The notes under the pieces are model-generated. The model searched no databases. It was not told where the DNA came from and saw nothing but the letters and a program-made list of their open reading frames with translations. Positions 58,299 to 64,000 of a stretch of 64,000 bases of DNA are shown piece after piece; the stretch's first letter is position 1, and every line of letters starts with the position of its first letter. A program made the position numbers and the translations under genes. Source of the DNA: Sphingobacterium sp. SYP-B4668 (GTDB lineage Bacteria > Bacteroidota > Bacteroidia > Sphingobacteriales > Sphingobacteriaceae); contig NZ_CP115483.1 in the NCBI RefSeq assembly GCF_027627455.1, positions 2,356,001 through 2,420,000 on the forward strand. Direction: 5' to 3'.

Positions 58299-60083
58299 AT
58301 GAGATTTAATAATCTGACATTAAATTCTATCCTGTTTTTCGGAACCCTATTCGGTGTTCAGACGCTTCAAGCACAGCGGCCTGCGTTTGAACTCGTTAAT
58401 TTTAGAGAAATGGCCGATCCTACAAAAGATACACTCTCCGATTGGAGTGCCGTGAAAAAGGGACTACATAGTTCATTTGTCACGATTGATAAGCGATATG
58501 CCAAATCGCAAGTGCCAAATGTGAAAGTGGAACGGAAACAGTCGGTTACGGGATGGAAAGGGGAGCGTATTTCAGCTCAGATATTACTATGGACTACCGA
58601 AGCCAGACCTGAGGTCACGGTGACGGTTTCTGAATTGAAAAATCGAAAAGGGGGGAAGATTACGTCAGGTGCTGCCTCGGCACATTTTGTGCGATATGTC
58701 ATGACCGATGAGTTTGCCGGAGGTTGCGGACATCGTAAACCTGAAAACTTTGCATCGTCATTGTCTCCCGATATGCTTGATAATTTACAATCTTTTAATC
58801 TAGAAGCTAAGAAAGTAAGACCCGTATGGATAAGTATTAATATCCCTCGAGATGCTGAAGCTGGAGCATATGCAGGTAAAATTCGTATTACCGGCAAGGG
58901 TATTTCTAGTCAAGAGCTGGATTTGGATTTGACAGTAATCAACACCGTATTGCCAAAGCCAAGTGAGTGGACCTATCATTTAGATCAATGGCAACATCCA
59001 TCGGCAGTGGCGCGAGTCCATGGTCTTGAAATGTGGAGTGATGCACATTTCGAAGCTATGCGTCCTGTTATGCAAATGTTGGTGGACGCTGGACAGAAGG
59101 TCATTACAGCTACCGTGAATAAAGACCCGTGGAATGTACAAACCTATGATCCCTATGCTGATATGATAAAATGGACAAAAGGTGCTGATGGTACATGGAA
59201 GTACGATTATGCTGTTTTCGATAGATGGGTACAGTTTATGATGGACTTGGGCGTGACCAAGATGCTCAACTGCTATTCTATTATTCCTTGGAATAATGAG
59301 ATTCATTATTTTGACGCAAGTAAAAATCAGGTTGTCAATACGGTGGCAAAACCAGGAACTGTGGATTTTGCGGAGGTATGGACACCTTTTCTGAAGGATT
59401 TTGTACGCCATCTACAGTCAAAAGGATGGTTGGAAATTACCAATATTGCTATTGATGAACGCAGTAAGGAGGAGGTCGATGGTGCTTTGACACTGCTGAA
59501 AGAGGTCGCACCTGAGCTTGGGGTTTCCTACGCTGACAACCAGAAAACCTATCAGAGATACCCAGATAGTGAAGATATCAGTATAGCGGTGTCTCATCCT
59601 TTTTCTCCAGAAGACTTAAGAGATCGTCAATCTAGAGGCTTGATTACGAGTTTTTACATCTGTTGTAGTGATGGATTTCCGAATCAATTTACGTTTTCGG
59701 ATCCCGCAGAATCTACTTTTTTAGCCTGGTATGCAGAAGCTGCTAATTTTGATGGTATGTTGCGTTGGGCATTCAACTCTTGGGTTGAAAACCCATTGCT
59801 TGATTCGAGATTCAGAACATGGCCAGCTGGAGACACTTACATTGTGTATCCCAATGCACGAAGCTCCATTCGTTACGAACGTATGTTGGAGGGACTCCAG
59901 GATTATGCTAAAATTCAAGTCGTGAAAAAGGCACTTAAAGACAAGGGGGATGAGGTGAATTTGAAACGTTTAGAGCAGGCTATCCAGAAGTTGAAAGTTG
60001 TAGAACGTACAGCTACCTGGAATCAACATTTAAATGAGGCAAAAGGTCTTTTGAATGAGTTGTCTCAAATGATAGCAGGTTAG
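58299..60083 (+). CDS. GH123-like N-acetyl-beta-galactosaminidase (DUF4091)
   Basis: Exported glycoside hydrolase of 594 residues (signal MRFNNLTLNSILFFGTLFGV, cleavage near QAQR). Residues 60-220 are an N-terminal beta domain; the central barrel has the catalytic-type Asp386-Glu387 pair in TNIAIDERSKEEV, and DLRDRQSRGL and SSIRYERMLEGLQDY blocks characteristic of GH123/DUF4091 proteins. Characterised GH123 enzymes release terminal beta-GalNAc with substrate-assisted catalysis. Operator-like palindrome upstream; monocistronic. Confidence 0.82.
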   Translation: MRFNNLTLNSILFFGTLFGVQTLQAQRPAFELVNFREMADPTKDTLSDWSAVKKGLHSSFVTIDKRYAKSQVPNVKVERKQSVTGWKGERISAQILLWTTEARPEVTVTVSELKNRKGGKITSGAASAHFVRYVMTDEFAGGCGHRKPENFASSLSPDMLDNLQSFNLEAKKVRPVWISINIPRDAEAGAYAGKIRITGKGISSQELDLDLTVINTVLPKPSEWTYHLDQWQHPSAVARVHGLEMWSDAHFEAMRPVMQMLVDAGQKVITATVNKDPWNVQTYDPYADMIKWTKGADGTWKYDYAVFDRWVQFMMDLGVTKMLNCYSIIPWNNEIHYFDASKNQVVNTVAKPGTVDFAEVWTPFLKDFVRHLQSKGWLEITNIAIDERSKEEVDGALTLLKEVAPELGVSYADNQKTYQRYPDSEDISIAVSHPFSPEDLRDRQSRGLITSFYICCSDGFPNQFTFSDPAESTFLAWYAEAANFDGMLRWAFNSWVENPLLDSRFRTWPAGDTYIVYPNARSSIRYERMLEGLQDYAKIQVVKKALKDKGDEVNLKRLEQAIQKLKVVERTATWNQHLNEAKGLLNELSQMIAG

Positions 60084-60104
60084 CGATTGCATTGGTCATG
60101 AGTT

Positions 60105-60156
60105 AAAAAAGCTTAGCACAGGAGCTGACTAGCAGCATCCAATGCTAAGCTTTTTT
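60105..60156 (+). terminator. Terminator of the GH123 gene
   Basis: Fourteen-bp perfect stem AAAAAAGCTTAGCA/TGCTAAGCTTTTTT with a 24-base loop that itself can form GCTG/CAGC. The T-rich arm acts as the U tract. Confidence 0.85.
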
Positions 60157-60187
60157 ATATAAGATAACCACAAGAAGTTTAGACCAG

Positions 60188-61150
60188 TTAGCCATTGAAT
60201 GCCTTTCGTAGTACTTCCAAACTCTTCGGTACAGCTGTATCGGCATTTTCTTTCCCTTCCATTTCAAGCGACACATAGCCCTTAAACCCTTTTTCTCTAG
60301 CAATCTTGCCTATACGTGGATAGTCTAGTTCCAGGTCATAGTAGACGCCCCCGCCATAGTAAGTTTTGGCTTGGATGATATTTGCATATTGCACCAGTCT
60401 ATCAAATTGTGGGTAGGGATCTCCTACATAGTTACCGGTGTCTAGATTGAGTCCCATAGCTGGCGAATTTTTAAGCGCGAGGTAAATTCGTTCGAGATAG
60501 TCAATGTTTGACGACAGCCCCCAGTGGTTTTCAATGGCCAATATTACCCCCTCTTTTTCGGCATCTATCAAACATTCTCCTAGTCCATCAATACACCATC
60601 TGATAGCATCTTCATCCGTATATCCTTGCAAAGGGGTTTCCTTACCAGTTTGATAATAGTCAGGAGCCGATCGTCCTGTACCCCAACTGCCTGTATTCAT
60701 ACGTATACATGGTATCCCCAATTGCACAGCCAACTTGATGCAGCGGCGGGTGTGTTCAATATCTTTTTTGCGGGCCTCTAAGTCTGGCTTCACAAAACTT
60801 TGATGGATAGATAGCATAGGTAGCGCCAAGCCAGCGTCAAAAGCTAGACGTTTTAATTTGTTCATGTAGGGGATTTCTTCACTTTCCATTTGACGATGGA
60901 GGATTTCAACACCATCAAAACCAATTCGAGAGGCATTGTCAATTACTTTTTCAATAGGGTACTTAATCTTGTCAAAGTGCCAGTACGAGTATGTTGATAC
61001 TGCAAATCGGATGGGAGGTGAGGACTTTTGTGGGAGGATAGCGGGCCTAGATGTCTCAGCCAAGATAGTGGAAGGTGACATGGCAGTGGCGGCGGCGAGT
61101 AGCGATGCGTTTTTCAACCATGCTCTCCTAGATAGGGATGATTCGTTCAT
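60188..61150 (-). CDS. Sugar phosphate isomerase/epimerase-like TIM-barrel protein with twin-arginine-type signal
   Basis: Xylose-isomerase-like TIM barrel (AP_endonuc_2 superfamily) of about 320 residues: [95 protein letters not shown] and [15 protein letters not shown]. The N-terminus [18 protein letters not shown] is Tat-like. Start chosen at ATG 61150; the alternative at 61162 is a TTG. Convergent with GH123, so it may act in the same sugar pathway, but this is only positional. Confidence 0.75.
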   Translation of the reverse strand: MNESSLSRRAWLKNASLLAAATAMSPSTILAETSRPAILPQKSSPPIRFAVSTYSYWHFDKIKYPIEKVIDNASRIGFDGVEILHRQMESEEIPYMNKLKRLAFDAGLALPMLSIHQSFVKPDLEARKKDIEHTRRCIKLAVQLGIPCIRMNTGSWGTGRSAPDYYQTGKETPLQGYTDEDAIRWCIDGLGECLIDAEKEGVILAIENHWGLSSNIDYLERIYLALKNSPAMGLNLDTGNYVGDPYPQFDRLVQYANIIQAKTYYGGGVYYDLELDYPRIGKIAREKGFKGYVSLEMEGKENADTAVPKSLEVLRKAFNG

Positions 61151-61511
61151 TTCGGTTTGCAAATTAAGTTTACAAATGGATAAGTTTATATTTGCTCATC
61201 AGTAGCATTCCCAAGTTAATCAACATTTTCGGCTTTTCGGTCCGCAGGTGCAATCTTTTTGGAGATCGTGAAGGTTCGATTCGAAGTGTTTTACTTTGGC
61301 TGGGCGAATGAGAAAAATCTATGGGATATGGTCCCGGTATTTACTGGTAGGTAAGACTTGAGAACTTGATTATAAAAACAAAAAACTATTTTTGAAAAGT
61401 TTTGTGCCGATTTGAAAGCAAAGTCTACAAATTGTAATAGCTCTACAGGTAGATTCGTGGATTTATGATATCTTGTCGTATGAATAGAAGGATAGGTGCC
61501 TATTAAATAGG
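61151..61511. other. Intergenic region between the TIM-barrel and membrane protein genes
   Basis: A 361-base stretch of divergent upstream sequence. I see no convincing promoter pair, operator or ORF; a TATCTTGT at 61468-61475 is a weak -7-like element for the plus-strand gene. Confidence 0.35.
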
Positions 61512-62156
61512 ATGGAAGAACCGAAAAGTAAACTTCAAGTGATTAAGTTGTTAGCGATTACACTGCCGACTGTATTCGTCATGATTTTGATTTGGCTTAC
61601 TGCCGTATATATTGGGGGAACTTATTTTGAATCAGAAGCGAGTGCAGAGCAATTTTTATTGTGGATATTAAGTGGGGCCGTCATTTGTATAGGTTATCCG
61701 ATTGCCTCGAGACAAATTTCTCGCCTAGGAGATTTCCATTTAAATAGAAAAATAACACACGAAGTTCAAGAAGTACCAAAATTCGACAAATCAGACTGGC
61801 TTTTCTTTCTGTTGCTCCACGCGATTACTATACCATTACTACTTTGGGTGTTTTCAGATCTTCAACATCATGTTAGGATTTACGATTTCTTTGTTGATAA
61901 GTTTGGTCGCAATTACAAAGGTGCACCTAATTTCCCGATAGTATTGGCCTTTGTTTTTGGAACATTCTTACTGCTTTCACTGTTTTACGTCCTGTTTCTG
62001 AAGATAAAGTATGGAACTTTTAACGAACCCAAAGACTTGTCACGAGAGGCAGAAAAAAAATTCAGACAAAAGCAAGGTATTTATTTTTCATTTGTGGCTT
62101 CAACATCGCTGACAGTCATGTTGTTATATTATTTAAAGATAGTGCTGCTTGTATAG
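61512..62156 (+). CDS. Hypothetical membrane protein
   Basis: Protein of 214 residues with four or five predicted membrane helices (LLAITLPTVFVMILIWLTAV; WILSGAVICIGYPIA; WLFFLLLHAITIPLLLWVFS; FPIVLAFVFGTFLLLSLFYV; SLTVMLLYYLKIVLLV). No recognisable domain. Convergent with the ECF sigma operon. Confidence 0.65.
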   Translation: MEEPKSKLQVIKLLAITLPTVFVMILIWLTAVYIGGTYFESEASAEQFLLWILSGAVICIGYPIASRQISRLGDFHLNRKITHEVQEVPKFDKSDWLFFLLLHAITIPLLLWVFSDLQHHVRIYDFFVDKFGRNYKGAPNFPIVLAFVFGTFLLLSLFYVLFLKIKYGTFNEPKDLSREAEKKFRQKQGIYFSFVASTSLTVMLLYYLKIVLLV

Positions 62157-62319
62157 ATGGATGAATCAGAGTTCAATCCACAGCTTAAATCCTTTTGGAA
62201 GCACCTCCTTTGATGTATTAAAGATACAGGTATGTCGATTTGAAAATATCATCCAGGATCTTGGGTAGTAGAGGAGCTGTGTGCAATTATCGTGCGAATA
62301 TGGAATGATTCTTCCGTGA

Positions 62320-62667
62320 CTAAATGCTCGGTTTTCTTCGCATTTTGAATAGCTTTAATGCTTTATCGCAAAAGAGGACGATGAGCAACACATAAATAAT
62401 CTGTGAAATTAGCAGAAGTGTGTTTTTCATTGCCGTATTCAAAGAGATAGAATATAGTAAATCTGTCAGTAGATAATTAAGCCCTAGACCAAATAGAGTT
62501 CCTGAAGCAAAAAAGATTAACGCATATCTTTTTGTTTTAGCAACCGCAGATTTCTCTTGTTCCAATTTTTCGATTCGCATCATTACTGCATTTTCAAAAT
62601 CGTCAAATGGCAGCTCTATTTTGGCCATTTGCATCATGTCTCTCAGCTTATCGTCTTTATGTTCCAT
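62320..62667 (-). CDS. Small membrane protein, possible sigma-factor partner
   Basis: Protein of 115 residues with an N-terminal cytoplasmic helix (MMQMAKIELPFDDFENAVMM) and two membrane segments (YALIFFASGTLFGLGLNYLL and LLLISQIIYVLLIVLFC). Its start overlaps the end of the upstream sigma-factor gene by 11 bases, so it is translationally coupled. Architecture is consistent with an anti-sigma-like regulator, but no classical zinc anti-sigma motif is present. Confidence 0.65.
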   Translation of the reverse strand: MEHKDDKLRDMMQMAKIELPFDDFENAVMMRIEKLEQEKSAVAKTKRYALIFFASGTLFGLGLNYLLTDLLYSISLNTAMKNTLLLISQIIYVLLIVLFCDKALKLFKMRRKPSI

Positions 62668-63208
62668 AGTAAGTTCCTTTTATTAGATTATTTAGGGTCA
62701 TGTACATACTTTTACGCGCTCTAAATAATAGTACCTTCGTATTGGCTGTTGTCCAACCGGTGATTTCGCATAGTTCTTGTATGGTGAGCTCTTCGAGATA
62801 AAACAGTCGGAGGGCTAGACTCTCATTTGGCGGTATGCGAATGAGTGCTTCATTTATGATTTGTCGTTGTTCCACTTGTAGCAGGTTGTTTATGGCATCT
62901 TCTTCGAATAGTATATCGTGATTCTCCATTTCGAAAGAAACCATTTCAATAGATTTTTTTTGCATGGTCTTGTACGCACAATGTACAACTATACGGTATA
63001 GCCAGGTGCTGAATTTGGATTGCTTTTTAAAGTTTGGCAAGGATAGGTAGGCTTGCAAAAAAGCTTCTTGAGTTACTTCTTCTGCTAGATGTTCGGTTTT
63101 TACAAGTGACAAGGCAACAGAGAAAGCCATGTCTTTATAGGTAGTAATAAAATACCTGAAAGCATGGCGGTCTCCCAATAGAACTTTGTCGATGTAAAGA
63201 CTATCCAT
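62657..63208 (-). CDS. ECF-type RNA polymerase sigma factor
   Basis: Sigma factor of 183 residues. Region 2 includes HLAEEVTQEAFLQAYLSLPN and FSTWLYRIVVHCAYK; region 4 is IPPNESLALRLFYLEELTIQ followed by the recognition helix LCEITGWTTANTKVLLFRAR. It sits between two small membrane protein genes with overlapping ends, forming a three-gene operon. Regulon unknown. Confidence 0.88.
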   Translation of the reverse strand: MDSLYIDKVLLGDRHAFRYFITTYKDMAFSVALSLVKTEHLAEEVTQEAFLQAYLSLPNFKKQSKFSTWLYRIVVHCAYKTMQKKSIEMVSFEMENHDILFEEDAINNLLQVEQRQIINEALIRIPPNESLALRLFYLEELTIQELCEITGWTTANTKVLLFRARKSMYMTLNNLIKGTYYGT

Positions 63209-63539
63209 CTATTGTTTTGTCTTTGTCATCACATCTATCCGCTACTACCAAAGAAATACCCACAAAGAAAGAGACGATACCCACTACAAATAAGCCATCC
63301 CAGTCAGTCCGCTGGATTATGTTCCAAACAAAGGTGAGACCAGTGACTACTAATCCTAAGGCGAATCCTATAACCACAATACCTACTTTTTTCCAAGATT
63401 GCTTTACTGCCGGTGTGCGAGGAATGGGGCCACCTAGCTTGGTAATAGCCTCAAATTTATAACGGTTAATAAAATACACGCATAAAGTCACGCAAATGAA
63501 AAATGCGATGGGAATGAAGACGGCGATTGTTCTGTCCAT
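63201..63539 (-). CDS. Small membrane protein (DUF6249-like)
   Basis: Protein of 112 residues with three hydrophobic segments (VFIPIAFFICVTLCVYFIN; GIVVIGFALGLVVTGLTFVW; LFVVGIVSFFVGISLVVA). Similar proteins lie beside ECF sigma genes in Bacteroidota. First gene of the operon, overlapping the sigma factor by 8 bases. Family name is tentative. Confidence 0.6.
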   Translation of the reverse strand: MDRTIAVFIPIAFFICVTLCVYFINRYKFEAITKLGGPIPRTPAVKQSWKKVGIVVIGFALGLVVTGLTFVWNIIQRTDWDGLFVVGIVSFFVGISLVVADRCDDKDKTIDG

Positions 63540-63833
63540 AATTTCTAAATCTTTTAGATTAGTGCTGCAATTTCCGATAAAGGTTACAGTTTTTGTGAAA
63601 AAAAAATCGTTTATTTTTTACTAATATCAATGAAACCGTTTCATTGTCGTGAAAATGAAAGGTATAGCTAATCTCTAACACCAATGTCATATGATACCTT
63701 GTGATTCCCTTGGTTAATCACTATTTTTGGAATATGATTGGAGTTTGAGGTCTCTACGTAAGCAATCTCATATACCTTATATTATTGTCGCCTATTTTCA
63801 ACCGGGAGATATTCTTGTAGATTACAGATTAGT
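63540..63833. other. Intergenic region with a 19-bp palindrome
   Basis: A 294-base gap between the sigma operon (minus) and the truncated plus-strand gene. It contains the perfect 9-bp-arm palindrome at 63628-63646; otherwise I see no gene. Confidence 0.5.
63628..63646. promoter_or_regulatory. Perfect palindrome CAATGAAAC-C-GTTTCATTG
   Basis: Nine-bp inverted repeat with a one-base centre, containing GAAACCGTTTC, a core resembling LacI/CcpA-type operators. It lies between two divergent transcription units, 88 bases before the sigma-operon start and 187 bases before the truncated gene. Different core from the CAAnCGnTTG motif. Confidence 0.55.
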
Positions 63834-64000
63834 ATGAAGAGATTATTGTTTTTATTTTTCGTTTGCCTTCTTGTCATGTCACACTCCCTCAGTCATGGGC
63901 AAGGATTGTATTTCGTGAGCCACGAAGAAGTACAAAACAAAAGAACAGGTATCGAACTATTTCCTATGCGGCCATTGAGCCTGAATACGATTTTGAAAAT
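63834..64000 (+). CDS. Truncated exported protein (continues beyond window)
   Basis: Only the first 55 codons are present. A signal peptide is clear (MKRLLFLFFVCLLVMSHSLS, cleavage near SHGQG). The mature start (GLYFVSHEEVQNKRTGIELF) resembles the start of exported LamG-like sensors of Bacteroidota, but too little is visible to assign a family. The palindrome 190 bases upstream may regulate it. Confidence 0.5.
   Translation, partial: MKRLLFLFFVCLLVMSHSLSHGQGLYFVSHEEVQNKRTGIELFPMRPLSLNTILK

Overview
The window looks like a chromosomal segment of a Bacteroidota bacterium, most likely a Sphingobacteriaceae member (Sphingobacterium-like). This is inferred from AT-rich DNA, weak Shine-Dalgarno signals, several -7 elements of the Bacteroidota type (TAnnTTTG), pervasive outer-membrane beta-barrel and lipoprotein export signals, menaquinone synthesis by the futalosine route (mqnC), monomeric isocitrate dehydrogenase and a zinc-free L31. 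I see no rRNA, tRNA, CRISPR array, insertion sequence or prophage.

Layout. 1-2.7 kb: an ECF-type sigma factor with a small membrane partner, an Hsp20 chaperone and a secreted protein. 2.8-7.4 kb (minus): lpxB, then an aguB-aguA-porin operon for agmatine to putrescine. 7.5-11.1 kb: a divergent pair, a GH109-type alpha-N-acetylgalactosaminidase and an N-acetylhexosamine kinase-like enzyme, followed by a CBM9-like protein. 11.1-18.8 kb: housekeeping genes (rpmE2, a GlmU-like protein, tpiA, prmA, mpl, a small XRE regulator, scpB, mqnC). 18.9-25.8 kb: MFS exporter with a divergent WYL regulator, dinB, algH, pdxH, and nuoC-nuoD standing without the rest of complex I. 26-31.5 kb: OmpA-like barrel, GH29 alpha-L-fucosidase, a pirin-GNAT-pirin group and another GNAT. 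31.7-37.4 kb: an efflux operon whose RND pump is fused to its outer-membrane factor. 38-42.8 kb: three SMR exporters, a Crp/Fnr regulator, a deoxyhypusine-synthase-like enzyme and a trimethylamine-monooxygenase-like flavoprotein. 43-52 kb: icd, Nudix hydrolase, alkaline phosphatase, a DUF937-OmpA chimera, and a porin divergent from an ammonium transporter. 52-58 kb: lipocalins, DUF4268, S1/P1 nuclease, a DUF3857 protein and several unknown small genes. 58-61 kb: a GH123 N-acetyl-beta-galactosaminidase and a sugar isomerase-like protein. 61.5-64 kb: membrane proteins and an ECF sigma operon, then a truncated exported protein.

How genes may work together. Four enzymes suited to host or microbial glycans (GH109, hexosamine kinase, GH29, GH123) lie at three separate loci. 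Each locus has an upstream palindrome of the form CAAnCGnTTG, the kind of site bound by LacI-family regulators. This suggests a dispersed GalNAc/fucose glycan regulon whose regulator is not in the window. A second theme is amine chemistry: agmatine breakdown, a deoxyhypusine-synthase-like enzyme, SMR cation exporters, a Tmm-like monooxygenase and AmtB.

The observations I rate highest are the shared operator, the RND-outer-membrane-factor fusion with an internal lipobox, the Tmm/SMR/DHS neighbourhood, and an unannotated 30-codon gene with its own promoter-like element and terminator at 56.6-56.75 kb.
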